Source of the DNA: Xanthomonas sp. DAR 34887
GTDB taxonomy: Bacteria; Pseudomonadota; Gammaproteobacteria; Xanthomonadales; Xanthomonadaceae
Length of the DNA: 64,000 bases
Assembly: GCF_041245805.1 (NCBI RefSeq)
Contig: NZ_CP162490.1
Location: 1,279,001-1,343,000, forward strand
Direction: 5' to 3'
Under the pieces are notes generated by a model. That model saw only the letters and a list, made by a program, of their open reading frames with translations. It was not told the DNA's origin and ran no database searches. Both the position numbers and the translations under genes were made by a program. Shown one piece after another: positions 48,133 through 59,635 of the stretch. The stretch's first letter is position 1. Each line of letters starts with the position of its first letter.

Positions 48133-50026
48133 GCAGCCTACTCCAAGTGACATACATCAGTAGAGACCAAAGCGCATAACTGAAGTCGGCACGGCCCGAC
48201 ATGTGCAGTGCTTTGCCGCGCGCAATGGCATCGATATTCAAGATGGAGTGGTGTTTCAATATCTCGTCTGCAAATAGATCTTCCGCCCATTCGCGCAGTG
48301 GGCCGCGCAGCCAATTGGCGATGGGAACATCAAATCCGTGTTTGGGCAGGTGTGCGTTGTCCAGGGCCGGTGTCAAGCGCAGCAACGAACGTAGGATCTC
48401 CTTGCCCTTGCCTCGCTGTAGAAGGAATCCGTGCGGCAAGGTCCAGGCGAACGCCATGATGCGAGGATCGAGTAGTGGACAGCGGACTTCGAGCGCATGG
48501 TGCATGCTCGAACGGTCCACTTTGGTCAGGATGCCATCCGGTAATCGCTTGGCTTGGTCCACCCGGCGCATACGTTCGTCTATCTTCCAAGTCCCCGATT
48601 CAAAATGATCAATAGAGACGGGGCTCCTGATGAACGCAGAAGCTCCTGGGTGCGATTGGACGGTATTCAGATACTGATTGCAATTCTCGGCAGCAACGCG
48701 TTCGGCCATGCGTAATGCTTTCTCGGTCCATTTGCCTGCAGGCAGCAGGTTTCCCGCGCTACGCAGTGCAAAATCCGTCGCCTTGTGCATGAAGCGAGGT
48801 GCGTTTCCTGCGGTCTGCCAATACCTGGTCGCATCAATGTATCGCTGATAGCCAAGAAAGAATTCGTCGCCGCCGTCGCCGGAAAGAACGACTTTGACGC
48901 GCTGGCGCGCAAAGGCGTTGACAACCATTGCCGGAAGAGCGGCTACATCCGCAAATGGCTCGTCGTAGACCTTCGCAAGCTCAATCACTTCATTCAGCGC
49001 TGCAGATGAAGGGAGAGGAACCTCGCTGTGCCTGCTTCCGATGACGCGCGCGACGTGTGCGGCGCGCGAGCTTTCGTCGAATCCGTCTTCCTCGAAACGG
49101 ACGGTGAACGTGTGAATCGGCTGACTTGATTGCCTTGCCATGCTGGTAGCTATGAGTGTCGAATCCACCCCGCCAGAAAGAAGTGCGCCAACCTCCACGT
49201 CGGCCCGCATGCGGATGCGTACCGACTCATCAATGAGATCCTGTAGTGCATGTCTTGCTTCTTCGTACGACCCTGTCCAAGGCGAAGCGATCCCAGCATC
49301 TGCCAATTCAGCAGCCGACCAGTATCGCTCCATACGATCGTGAAGTTGTTGACGGCTCCAGTTGGCTTTGGCATCGCCGATTCGTAGCACCAGCATGCAG
49401 CCAGCAGGCAACTTAAAGACGTTTGGATGGATGGTTGCCGGAGCGGCAATGTAGCCACGTGACAACATCTCAGCTAGAGCCGATTCATCGATGTTGTGAC
49501 ACCATCGAGGATGGGTTCTCAGCACGCCGAGTTCAGACCCGAATACGATCGTTTTGTCCACCCAGCCAAAATAGAGCGGCTTCTCTCCAATTCGGTCGCG
49601 GACGAGGGTCAACGTGTGTTCAATGCGATCCCATATTGCAATGGCAAACATCCCATTGCACTTATATATTGCCTCGCGAGTCCCCCAGATGGCGATCGCC
49701 TGAAGAAGTATTTCGGTATCGGAATGGCCGCGCCATTGCTGTTTGCAATGGCGCTCGATCTCATTACGCAACTCGAGGAAGTTATAGATTTCTCCATTGA
49801 AGGCAATAACCCATCGGCCATCGGCGGATACCATGGGCTGTCTGCCTGCATCGCTTAGGTCCACGATGGATAGGCGCGTGTGAGCGAAGCCAACCAAGGT
49901 ATCCATGTCGCACCATGTGCCATGGCCATCGGGCCCGCGATGCGCTATCGATTCTGCCGCTCTATGCAGGAACGCTTCGGGATCGCCGCCAGGTGGCGGG
50001 CCGAGAAAGCCAGCTATCCCGCACAT
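48122..50026 (-). CDS. Glutamine-dependent amidotransferase, asparagine synthase (AsnB) family
   Basis: A 634-residue class II amidotransferase. After Met1, Cys2 is the glutaminase nucleophile (MCGIAGFLG), with RLSIVDLSDAGRQPM and FNGEIYNFLELR completing that domain. The synthetase domain has the PP-loop LLSGGVDST and the LSGDGGDEFFLGY motif. True asparagine synthesis is possible. In surface-polysaccharide clusters, however, members of this family amidate uronic-acid sugars, and this gene lies inside such a cluster between a methyltransferase and a glycosyltransferase that overlap it. That role is inferred from context. Confidence 0.9.
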   Translation of the reverse strand: MCGIAGFLGPPPGGDPEAFLHRAAESIAHRGPDGHGTWCDMDTLVGFAHTRLSIVDLSDAGRQPMVSADGRWVIAFNGEIYNFLELRNEIERHCKQQWRGHSDTEILLQAIAIWGTREAIYKCNGMFAIAIWDRIEHTLTLVRDRIGEKPLYFGWVDKTIVFGSELGVLRTHPRWCHNIDESALAEMLSRGYIAAPATIHPNVFKLPAGCMLVLRIGDAKANWSRQQLHDRMERYWSAAELADAGIASPWTGSYEEARHALQDLIDESVRIRMRADVEVGALLSGGVDSTLIATSMARQSSQPIHTFTVRFEEDGFDESSRAAHVARVIGSRHSEVPLPSSAALNEVIELAKVYDEPFADVAALPAMVVNAFARQRVKVVLSGDGGDEFFLGYQRYIDATRYWQTAGNAPRFMHKATDFALRSAGNLLPAGKWTEKALRMAERVAAENCNQYLNTVQSHPGASAFIRSPVSIDHFESGTWKIDERMRRVDQAKRLPDGILTKVDRSSMHHALEVRCPLLDPRIMAFAWTLPHGFLLQRGKGKEILRSLLRLTPALDNAHLPKHGFDVPIANWLRGPLREWAEDLFADEILKHHSILNIDAIARGKALHMSGRADFSYALWSLLMYVTWSRLHAH

Positions 50027-50823
50027 GGTCGTTGCTCCGGGGGTTCTCTTCTTCGAAGTATGTATATCTCACAGGCACTTCCAAGAAAGCGGGCGATGCG
50101 CCGCCGTGCTGTCGTCCCAATTGAAGCGCCTGCGAAAGCGCTCCCCGTGTAGAAGAGTCGTGCCGGAGCCGAGGCGATCAACTCGAAGCCGGCCTCGGTA
50201 AAGGTTCGCTTCCACCACGTTCTTGAGAAATACCATGTTTCGGTCAAGGTATTTCCTCGTACGCCGTGAGGCTGTGGCCAAAGCATTGTCCACCACGGCC
50301 GAGGAGCTGCAATGAGGTCGTCGCATCGACTCGCGCTCGTCCTGCGCTGTCCTCCCAGTGCCAACTCGAATGCACGCTTGACTAGCCAGGGATAATGGCT
50401 AACGCTCGACCATGTCCGCCAAGAGGAAGTGGGGAGTATGTGAATGCAGATGCCTTCGGGTTTTAATACTCTCGTTATTTCCGCAAACAGGCCATGCAGA
50501 TCGGTAATGTGTTCGAGCAAATTCGAGGTGAATATACAGTCGACTGTGTCGTCTAGTAGAGGAATGTTTCTTCCGTCGTACTCGGATACGGGGAAAACGC
50601 GATCGCCTGCGTAGGGGCTATTGGGCAGGTCTATTGCGATCACGTCGTATCCGACGCGCTGCAGGCAAAGCGCTTGCTGTCCGGTACCTGCACCGATCTC
50701 AAGCACACGGGGCGGTTGCGCGGGCGTCGCGTTCGGTAGCCACGGTCGACAGGCCTCGAATTCGGCCCTTCGCAGGCAATCGATCCAGTGCGCCGGATTC
50801 ACCTGCTTCCTTTCCCGCGCCAT
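50014..50823 (-). CDS. SAM-dependent class I methyltransferase
   Basis: A 269-residue methyltransferase. The ATG at 50823 is preceded by GGGGGGCGCT and lies within the end of the flippase gene; the frame further upstream is non-coding. Motif I is VLEIGAGTGQQ at about residues 40-50, motif II VIAIDLPNS, and DDTVDCIFTSNLLEHITDL is the Methyltransf_11-type core. FTEAGFELI follows later. Its neighbours suggest that it methylates a sugar of the glycan. It overlaps the flippase by 25 bp and the amidotransferase by 13 bp. Confidence 0.87.
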   Translation of the reverse strand: MARERKQVNPAHWIDCLRRAEFEACRPWLPNATPAQPPRVLEIGAGTGQQALCLQRVGYDVIAIDLPNSPYAGDRVFPVSEYDGRNIPLLDDTVDCIFTSNLLEHITDLHGLFAEITRVLKPEGICIHILPTSSWRTWSSVSHYPWLVKRAFELALGGQRRTSASRCDDLIAAPRPWWTMLWPQPHGVRGNTLTETWYFSRTWWKRTFTEAGFELIASAPARLFYTGSAFAGASIGTTARRRIARFLGSACEIYILRRREPPEQRPCAG

Positions 50824-52058
50824 AGCGCCCCCCAGAGCAATGCCGTCAGTATGGCCTCGGCGCACACCAGTGACAGGGCAGCGCCTTCCTCTGAATATTC
50901 TGGAATCAAGTTGAACATAAGAGCGGCACAGCCCACGGTACTCGTGAGCTCTGCCGCGATGCGCCAGCGCTTGAGCCCTGCGGCCAGCAACAGATTGCCG
51001 GCGAGTACGCGCAAACAGTAAATCGGAACATAAATTCCCAGGATTCTGAGGGTTTCTATCGCACCAAGGAAGTCCCTGCCCAAGACCAAAGGAAGCAAGG
51101 GCGCCGCCATTGCAATGACGCTGCCGGCCATTGCCCCATAGCATAGGGTCGTGAGGAACAGAGGCTTCACGATTCTGCTCTCGGTCGGGTTCGCTGCGCG
51201 AAACAGGCGCGGAAGCGCCGCCATGAGCAATGTATCGATCGGGAGGGCGAGGAGGCTGGCGAAGCGCTGTCCTGCCGAGTAGTTGCCGGCGACAGTCGCG
51301 CCACCGATAGAATACGCGGCCGTCTTGTCGAGCGATGTTTGTGCGAGGCCGCTTGCCCAAAGCGAAGCAAAGCCGCTTGATGCACGGACATCTGCCCATG
51401 TGACTCGCGCAATCATGGAACAATTCTGAACGGTGGTTCGGCAATAGAGGGCTACGAGCCCGACGGCCAATGCCGATGCGAGCATATGAAACCAAGCATA
51501 GGCAGATACACTCGCGGGAACAATCCCTGACCAGAGTAGCGTCGCTGCGAGGAATCGCGCTCCTGCAAGTGCGACGGGTACTGCTGCGGCAGCTGCAATG
51601 CGACCTGTCGCTGCCAGCAAGAACGCATATTGCGCGATCCAAGGAGCGACCGCGATCTCGGCAAGTGCAAGTGGCAAGAGTAACGCGCGCGCATCACTGA
51701 AAATCAGACGATTGGCTACCAGCACAAACAGAACCGTCAACAGGATACCGGAGATCCATGTCGCGGCTACTGTCTGCGACCAGCGTTCTGCAAGTTGGGC
51801 GGGCGTCCGTGCGCCATCCTGGTAGAGGCGCATTCCGAACCCGAGTCCGCTTAGTCCACCCAGCACGATGGCGATCGCGGCAACTGCAACGTATTCACCA
51901 TAGCCCTTCACGCCGAGCGAGCGGGCCAGTGTGATGACCCAGGCGAGTTGCAATCCAAGTCGTGTGACGTTCCATGCGAATACTTGGGCCGTTTCTTGAG
52001 CGAACGGCGAGTGGCGCGCACGGGCTATCGATCCCCAAATCACATGGTGCCAGTTCAC
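50799..52058 (-). CDS. Polysaccharide flippase / Wzx-like exporter (MOP superfamily)
   Basis: A 419-residue integral membrane protein with about twelve hydrophobic segments. The N-terminal FAWNVTRLGLQLAWVITLAR and SLGVKGYGEYVAVAAIAIV segments are typical of O-antigen or lipid-linked oligosaccharide flippases, which turn glycan units to the periplasmic face. It overlaps the upstream glycosyltransferase by 4 bp. A flippase together with several cytoplasmic transferases implies a lipid-linked oligosaccharide used outside the cytoplasm. Confidence 0.85.
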   Translation of the reverse strand: MNWHHVIWGSIARARHSPFAQETAQVFAWNVTRLGLQLAWVITLARSLGVKGYGEYVAVAAIAIVLGGLSGLGFGMRLYQDGARTPAQLAERWSQTVAATWISGILLTVLFVLVANRLIFSDARALLLPLALAEIAVAPWIAQYAFLLAATGRIAAAAAVPVALAGARFLAATLLWSGIVPASVSAYAWFHMLASALAVGLVALYCRTTVQNCSMIARVTWADVRASSGFASLWASGLAQTSLDKTAAYSIGGATVAGNYSAGQRFASLLALPIDTLLMAALPRLFRAANPTESRIVKPLFLTTLCYGAMAGSVIAMAAPLLPLVLGRDFLGAIETLRILGIYVPIYCLRVLAGNLLLAAGLKRWRIAAELTSTVGCAALMFNLIPEYSEEGAALSLVCAEAILTALLWGALWRGKGSR

Positions 52059-53338
52059 CGCGTTACGCGTCCAGGCGATGTTTCAGGCGGGTTGATGGTG
52101 TTTGCAGGCGCAATTGGAGCGGAAATTGCCTTCAAAAGGGTGCCATAGGCCTTTGCACGTTCCTCCCAATCCATCGAGGCTACCTTCATCGGCGAGGGGG
52201 TCTCGCCGCCAACGAGTTGAGCCGCGATTGCCGCAGCCAGCGCGTGCGCGTCTGCGGGAGGGACCTTGCGAATCCCCGGGCCTGGCTCAAGTTGACGAGT
52301 GGCCGGAATGTCGCTAATGATCACGGGGCAGCCACAGGCCAGCGCTTCGTAGGTCACCAAGCCAAGTCCTTCCTGATCCCCGTTCGAGGCCTCCACGAAC
52401 GGCGCAGCAAAGACCGCCGCTTGGCGATACAGCATCGGTAACCTGTCATTGGCAACGCTTCCAAGGAAGACGACATTCGCTTCGATGCGCAGTCGTTCTA
52501 CCTGTTTACGCCGCGCAGACTCCTCTGGGCCAAAGCCGACAACAAGCAATCTTGCATCAGGGCGTTGGGCTGCCAGGATGGCCATTGCATCGATAAGATG
52601 CTTCAGGCCCTTCTTCTCCACCAATCTGCCGACGAACAACACGTCAGTGTTGCTTCTATGCGCATCCGCCGACGGGCGGAAGTCATTCAGGTCGATCCCC
52701 ATTGGCTCGACCTGTACGTCCGCCGGGTTGCAACCTACTCGGATCAAAAGTTCGCGCATTGAGTCGCTGACCACAGTGAGCTTGTCTGCACATCGGATCA
52801 CCCAGCGCTTCAGCCATTGCCAGGCGGTTCCTCTCAGCGTAAACAGGTCCGCCCCATGCGACGTCATGAGCACGGGAGGGGCATGTAGATGTATCGTGGC
52901 CAGGCGCCAGGCCAGGCCTTGCGGAATGATCCAATGCACGTGGACAGCATCGGGTCGGAGACCCACGAGGAGTTTTCGTGTCGCCAAGATCTGGGCAATG
53001 AGGAAGCCAGGAACAAGCAAGATGGCCCATTTCTTACGTCGGAGATTGGCCATGATGCCGCCGTCATTGACCAGCACTTCCAGTGCCGTGGGGGCATATC
53101 TGTACCGCGTGATGGTCACGCCATCCAGTACTGCGGAAGTGTCGGTCCCTGATGCATGCGGGCAAAGAACGTGTACCTCGAAATCTTTCGCCAAGCGTTT
53201 GCTCAACTGGTGAACGAAGGACGGCTCGGGATCGCGCGCGAATCTGGGGTAAGTCGAAGCCAGGACCAATAATCTGGGTTTACGGTGGGCACTGGCCGCG
53301 GTATTGGATTCAGGCGCGGTCTCGACTTGGGTATGCAT
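52055..53338 (-). CDS. Glycosyltransferase family 4
   Basis: A GT4 enzyme of 427 residues from the ATG at 53338; a TTG 9 bp earlier is also possible. The acceptor domain begins LLVLASTYPRFARDPEPSFV, and HVHWIIPQGLAWRL and TSHGADLFTLRG are typical of this group. The donor domain has VLFVGRLVEKKGLKHLIDAM and the motif VEASNGDQEGLGLVTYEALA (EX7E type). It ends by overlapping the flippase start by 4 bp. Sugar and acceptor are unknown. Confidence 0.9.
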   Translation of the reverse strand: MHTQVETAPESNTAASAHRKPRLLVLASTYPRFARDPEPSFVHQLSKRLAKDFEVHVLCPHASGTDTSAVLDGVTITRYRYAPTALEVLVNDGGIMANLRRKKWAILLVPGFLIAQILATRKLLVGLRPDAVHVHWIIPQGLAWRLATIHLHAPPVLMTSHGADLFTLRGTAWQWLKRWVIRCADKLTVVSDSMRELLIRVGCNPADVQVEPMGIDLNDFRPSADAHRSNTDVLFVGRLVEKKGLKHLIDAMAILAAQRPDARLLVVGFGPEESARRKQVERLRIEANVVFLGSVANDRLPMLYRQAAVFAAPFVEASNGDQEGLGLVTYEALACGCPVIISDIPATRQLEPGPGIRKVPPADAHALAAAIAAQLVGGETPSPMKVASMDWEERAKAYGTLLKAISAPIAPANTINPPETSPGRVTR

Positions 53339-53343
53339 TGGAC

Positions 53344-54213
53344 TCAATCTGTATTACGTCGAGAGTTTAAGTACATCAAGCCCGTGATCTGCTCCGAGAT
53401 CAATCCAATGAGAAATACGATCACCGACGCGCTGAACAGTAGGGTGCTCATGTTGGTGAAGCGGTGCATCGTCGCGAAGGTATAGCCGTAGTAGGCCAGG
53501 CCCAGGGCGAAGAACGCCATGGAAACGGGAACGAACAGCTTCAGCGGCGAATACAGCGTGGCGATCTTGAAGATGATCAGGAGGAAGCGGACGCCGTCCT
53601 TGAGCGGGCGGATGTGGCTGCCGCTGCCGATGCGCTTGGCGACCGGGATTGGGACGTAGGCCACCGGGTAGGCGCTGCGGAAGAAGGCCATGGTGCTGGT
53701 AGTGGGGTAGCTGAAGCCGTTCGGCAGCAGGTGCAGGAACTCGCGAAACCTGTCGGCGCGCACGGCACGAAAGCCGGAGGTGAGGTCCTTCACCTCGAAG
53801 CCGGTCATGCGGCTCGCCAGCCAGTTGTAGAAGCGGTTGGCGAGGCCGCGGTGCACGCTGGCCTGCCCGCTGCTGTCGCGCGCGCCGACGACCATGTCGT
53901 AGCCCTGGCCTAGGACGGCGAGCAGTTTCTGGATATCGCCCGGATCGTGTTGGCCGTCGGCGTCCATGAGCACGAGGATCTCGCCGCTGGCAGCCCGCGC
54001 GCCACGCTTGATCGCCGCGCCATTACCCATCGAGTAGGGACTGCCGATGACCCGTGCGCCCTGGTCGCGCGCCACCTGCGCGGTCGCGTCGGTGGAGCCG
54101 TCGTCGACCACGATGATCTCGGCGCCCGGCATTTCCTCGCGCAGCCGCGGCAAGGTGCGCGACAGCCCAGCTACTTCGTTCTTTGCCGGCAATATGATGC
54201 TGATCTTGTCCAA
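53344..54213 (-). CDS. Polyprenyl-phosphate-type glycosyltransferase family 2
   Basis: A GT-A fold transferase of 289 residues related to dolichol-phosphate mannosyltransferase and ArnC, which charge a lipid phosphate with one sugar. The N-terminal ILPAKNEVAGLSRTLPRL, the VVDDGSTDAT loop and the metal-binding LMDADGQHD are clear. Two hydrophobic segments near the C-terminus (about 222-243 and 255-275) anchor it. Its composition is high-GC like the core genome, unlike the genes downstream, so it may mark the edge of the inserted glycan block. A lipid-phosphate sugar would suit a GT-C acceptor enzyme such as the one at 43.7 kb. Confidence 0.9.
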   Translation of the reverse strand: MDKISIILPAKNEVAGLSRTLPRLREEMPGAEIIVVDDGSTDATAQVARDQGARVIGSPYSMGNGAAIKRGARAASGEILVLMDADGQHDPGDIQKLLAVLGQGYDMVVGARDSSGQASVHRGLANRFYNWLASRMTGFEVKDLTSGFRAVRADRFREFLHLLPNGFSYPTTSTMAFFRSAYPVAYVPIPVAKRIGSGSHIRPLKDGVRFLLIIFKIATLYSPLKLFVPVSMAFFALGLAYYGYTFATMHRFTNMSTLLFSASVIVFLIGLISEQITGLMYLNSRRNTD

Positions 54214-54358
54214 GCTCGACCCCTAGTTCCCCGTCCGCTATGGTAATCCCAGTCGCGGCCAGATACGTGGCGCACGCTGCCACCCGGTGGCTTGCTACCG
54301 TGAAGGCGGTGGTTCGGAATTTGCAGTATCTTTGGTTCGCAAGAACGGGGACTTTTCC

Positions 54359-56095
<1,737 letters not shown>

Positions 56096-56099
56096 TTGA

Positions 56100-56254
56100 G
56101 CCGGGATTCGACATTCGGGATTGGGGATTCGTAAAGAGCCGGGCAGCGGCCCTCGTTTAAGCCTGTATCCGGCTTTTCTGTCTGGGCCGAATGAGGCGCA
56201 GGGCCGGGAAACGCATCGCTTTTACGAATCCCGAATCCCGACTCCCCAATCCCG
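56100..56254. repeat. GGGATT-type inverted repeat between pilB and pilR
   Basis: The left arm at 56100-56131 (CCGGGATTCGACATTCGGGA then TTGGGGATTCG) faces the right arm at 56225-56254 (CGAATCCCGAATCCCGACTC then CCCAATCCCGG), with about 93 bp between. It fills the gap between the convergent pilB and pilR genes. Confidence 0.85.
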
Positions 56255-56260
56255 GCGCCT

Positions 56261-57649
56261 CTACTCCATCCCCAACTTCTTGAGCTTGTAGCGCAGCGCG
56301 CGGAAGGTGATGCCCAGCTGCGCGGCGGTGCGGGTCTTGTTCCAGCGGTTCTCTTCCAGCGCCTTCTGGATCGCGGCGCGCTCGAGCTGCTCGATGTAGG
56401 AGGGCAGGGCGGAGGAGGTCGGGTCGATGTCGACCACGCCGGGCGGCAGCGCGGGAGCGGCTTCGGCGGCGGCGCGGGCGCTGTTGCCGGGCTGCGGCAG
56501 GTGCAGGTCGGCGGCGCTGATCTGGTCGTCTTCGGCCATCGCCAGGGCGCGCTCGAGGATGTTCTCCAGTTCGCGCACGTTGCCGGGGAAGGCATAGCGG
56601 TTCAGCGCGTCCAGCGCCGACGGCGACAGCAGGGGAGTGACCCGGCCATGGCTCTTCGCCAGCCGCGCCAGGATCGCCGCGGCCAGTTGCGGCAGGTCGC
56701 CGCCGCGGTCGCGCAGCGGCGGCACGCGCAGTTCGATCACGTTGATGCGGTAATACAGGTCGTGGCGGAAGCGGCCATCGGCGACCAGGTCGGCCAGGTC
56801 CTTGTGCGTGGCGGAGAGGATGCGCACGTCGGTCGGCACTTCGACCGAGGCGCCGACCGGGCGAACCGACTTCTCCTGGATCGCGCGCAGCAGCTTGACC
56901 TGCATCGGCAGCGGCAGCTCGGCGACTTCGTCCAGGAACAGGGTGCCGCCGTGCGCAGCCTGGAACAGGCCGGCCTGGTCCGCATGGGCGCCGGTGAAGC
57001 TGCCCTTCTTGTGGCCGAAGAACTCGCTTTCCATCAGTTCGGCCGGGATCGCGCCGCAGTTGACGGGGACGAACGGCCCGGCCGCGCGCGCGCCCTGCTC
57101 GTGGATGGTGCGCGCCACCAGCTCCTTGCCGACCCCGGACTCGCCGAGGATGTAGACCGGCGCCTGGCTGCGCGCGACCTTGGCGATGGTGGCGCGCAGC
57201 ACGTCCATCGCCGCCGAGGCGCCGAGCAGGCGGCTGGCCTGTTCCGGCGGCGGTGCCGGCGGCGCGGCGCGTTCGCTGTTGTTGAGTTCCAGCGCGTGCT
57301 TGACCAGGCCGCGCAGCACGTGGATGTCCACCGGCTTGCTGACGAAGTCGAAGGCGCCGGCCTTCAACGCTTCCACCGCCAGGTCCATGCTGCCGAAGGC
57401 GGTGATCATCGCCACCGGCGTGCGCGGGTAGTGGCGGGCGATCTCGCTGACCAGTTCGATGCCGTTGCCGTCGGGCAGGCGCATGTCGGTGATGCACAGG
57501 TCGTAGGGATTGCTCGCCAGCAGTTCGCGCGCTTCGGCGAGGTTGGCGGCGGTGCTGATGCGCAGCCCCATCCTGCCCAGGGTCAGCACCAGCAGTTCGC
57601 GGATGTCGCGTTCGTCGTCGACGACCAGGGCGCTTCGGGTTTCGTTCAT
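56261..57649 (-). CDS. pilR: NtrC-family response regulator PilR
   Basis: A sigma-54-dependent activator, expected to turn on pilA when phosphorylated by PilS. The protein is 462 residues. The receiver phosphoacceptor is D55 (ITDMRLPDG). The AAA+ domain has Walker A GESGVGKE at 169-176 and the sigma-54 contact loop GSFTGA at 216-221, the Ser variant rather than GAFTGA. The C-terminal Fis-type helix-turn-helix is NKTRTAAQLGITFRALRYKL. The matching promoter is at 42636. The ribosome binding site is not strong. Confidence 0.96.
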   Translation of the reverse strand: MNETRSALVVDDERDIRELLVLTLGRMGLRISTAANLAEARELLASNPYDLCITDMRLPDGNGIELVSEIARHYPRTPVAMITAFGSMDLAVEALKAGAFDFVSKPVDIHVLRGLVKHALELNNSERAAPPAPPPEQASRLLGASAAMDVLRATIAKVARSQAPVYILGESGVGKELVARTIHEQGARAAGPFVPVNCGAIPAELMESEFFGHKKGSFTGAHADQAGLFQAAHGGTLFLDEVAELPLPMQVKLLRAIQEKSVRPVGASVEVPTDVRILSATHKDLADLVADGRFRHDLYYRINVIELRVPPLRDRGGDLPQLAAAILARLAKSHGRVTPLLSPSALDALNRYAFPGNVRELENILERALAMAEDDQISAADLHLPQPGNSARAAAEAAPALPPGVVDIDPTSSALPSYIEQLERAAIQKALEENRWNKTRTAAQLGITFRALRYKLKKLGME

Positions 57650-57723
57650 GTGCGGAAAAGATAGCCCAGGTGCGGGTGTAGCGCCAAATTATCGACGCGC
57701 CAGAGTCTTTGGTGACGTGCGTC

Positions 57724-59337
57724 TCAACCCGAGAGCATGGTGTGCGGACCAGGCAGGACCACGCGGAAGCACGCGCCGCCGGCCGGCACCGGGACGTATT
57801 CCAGGCGCGCCTGGTTGGCCCGGCACAGTTCGCGGGCGATATACAGGCCCAGCCCGGTGCCATGCTCGGAGGTGGTGAAGAACGGGCGGAACAGCTGGGC
57901 GGCGACCGCCTCGGGAATGCCGGGGCCGCGGTCCATGACATCGACGATGGCGTTGCGTTCCTGCATCGCCACGCGCAGCCGCACCCGCGCCGGTTCCTCC
58001 ATCACCCGCCCGTATTTGAGCGCGTTGTGCACCAAGGCGCTGAGAATCTGGTGCAGATGCTTGGGATCGACCAGCGCGTGCACCGGCTGCGGGGCGAGGA
58101 TGGCTTCCAGGCTGTCGGTCTCGATCGACAGGGTCTGCCGGTACTCCAGCACGAAGCGGCGCACGAACACGCCCAGATCCAGATTCTCCGGATTGGAGCG
58201 CTCGCGCCGGGCCAGCCCCAGCACGCTCTCGACGATGCCGTTGGTGCGCTGGCACTGCATATGGATGATCTGCAGCAGGCGACGGTCGGCGTCGCCGATC
58301 GCCGGCGACTCCTCGAGCAACTGCGAGGCGTAGCTGATCGCAGCCAGCGGGTTGCGGATCTCGTGCGCCAGGCTGGCCGAGAAGCGGCCCAGCGCCGACA
58401 GGGTCAGCGATTCGGCGCGCCGCGACACCACTGTCGCATCGTCCAGGAACACCAGGGTCAGGTCGCCCTCCATCAGCAGCCGGGCGAAGCGCGGCTGCAC
58501 CTCGGGCTGGTCCGGCGACAGTTGCAGCGGGGTCTCTTCCTGGTTCCAGCCGTTGCGCCAGCGTTGCAGCCGCTTGCCCAGTTCCGGCGCGGCGCTGAGC
58601 AGGTCCAGGCGGCCGCTGGCGCTGTTGCCGTCGGCGTCGCCGAGCAGTGCCGAGGCGGCCTCGTTGGCCAGGGTGACGCGGTTCTGCGCGTCCACCACCA
58701 GCACCCCGGTGCGCATGCGGCGGATGATCAACTCGTTGATTTCGTAGAGATTGGCGACTTCGGCGCCGCGCCGGTCGGCCAACGTCTGGCTGCTGCGCGC
58801 GCGCTGCCCGATCTGGTAGCAGATGTAGGACACGGCCAGATAGCTGGTGGCGAACATCGCCAGTTCGGCCAGGCTGCGGGTGCTCTCGCCGCCGTCCAGC
58901 GAGGTCCACGCGTATTCCAGCACGGTCGCCGCCGCCGCGGTCAGGGCGACGCCGAAGCCGTAGCGCAGCCGCAGCAGCATCGCCGCGGCGGCCACGTTGA
59001 ACAGCAGCATCATCGCGATGCCGGCGCTGGCCGCCGGCAGCGCATGCGCGGCCAGGGTGGCGGCGGCGATGTCGGCGGTCGCGCTGCAGGACACGATCAG
59101 GGTCAGGTGGCGTTCGTTGCGGCCCCACAGCAACAGCAGCAGTGCCACCAGCAGGTAGGCCCCGGCCAGCCCGATCGCCAGTTGCGGAAAGCGCGGCGCG
59201 CCGACCAGCACGCTCAACGGGCTGAACACCAGCGCGGCAATCAACCCGGCCACCAGGACCCGGTACAGCGCGAAGAAATACAGCTCGCGGCGCGGGATGG
59301 ACTCGATGCGGTCGATGAGCGAGGCGCTTGTGGGCAA
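57724..59337 (-). CDS. pilS: Sensor histidine kinase PilS
   Basis: The membrane sensor that controls PilR and thereby pilin transcription. No ATG fits; a TTG at 59337 (read PTSASLIDRIESIPRREL after the initiator) with GGAG 8 nt upstream gives 537 residues, while the frame upstream is non-coding. Six hydrophobic segments lie in the first 190 residues, as in PilS of Pseudomonas. A PAS-like region follows, then the H-box SASLAHEIRNPLAA with H325 and the ATPase motifs NALKYG, DRGPGIPE and GTGLGLYIA. The gene is 74 bp upstream of pilR on the same strand. Confidence 0.93.
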   Translation of the reverse strand: MPTSASLIDRIESIPRRELYFFALYRVLVAGLIAALVFSPLSVLVGAPRFPQLAIGLAGAYLLVALLLLLWGRNERHLTLIVSCSATADIAAATLAAHALPAASAGIAMMLLFNVAAAAMLLRLRYGFGVALTAAAATVLEYAWTSLDGGESTRSLAELAMFATSYLAVSYICYQIGQRARSSQTLADRRGAEVANLYEINELIIRRMRTGVLVVDAQNRVTLANEAASALLGDADGNSASGRLDLLSAAPELGKRLQRWRNGWNQEETPLQLSPDQPEVQPRFARLLMEGDLTLVFLDDATVVSRRAESLTLSALGRFSASLAHEIRNPLAAISYASQLLEESPAIGDADRRLLQIIHMQCQRTNGIVESVLGLARRERSNPENLDLGVFVRRFVLEYRQTLSIETDSLEAILAPQPVHALVDPKHLHQILSALVHNALKYGRVMEEPARVRLRVAMQERNAIVDVMDRGPGIPEAVAAQLFRPFFTTSEHGTGLGLYIARELCRANQARLEYVPVPAGGACFRVVLPGPHTMLSG

Positions 59338-59635
59338 GCCGGACTCCAGCCAGGCGACGGACGGCGCGAGTATAGGCGTCGCGCCTGGGAATGCGATGGC
59401 AGGGCATGCCGGTGGCGGCCGCGGCACGGCCGAGGGCAGGCTGCGCGGTACCGTCCGAGCCGCGTCGCGACGGCGGCTCGCCGGCTCTGCAAGGCGGCCG
59501 GCGGGGGCGGCAGAACCGGCTTTTTTGCGCCGCCGGCCAGGGTCGGCCACAATATGCGGCCCGTCCGTACCGCTCCCGGCCGCCACTCAGGTCCGGATCG
59601 CTGCGGGACGGTCGTTCCTTTTCCCACGGTGACGC

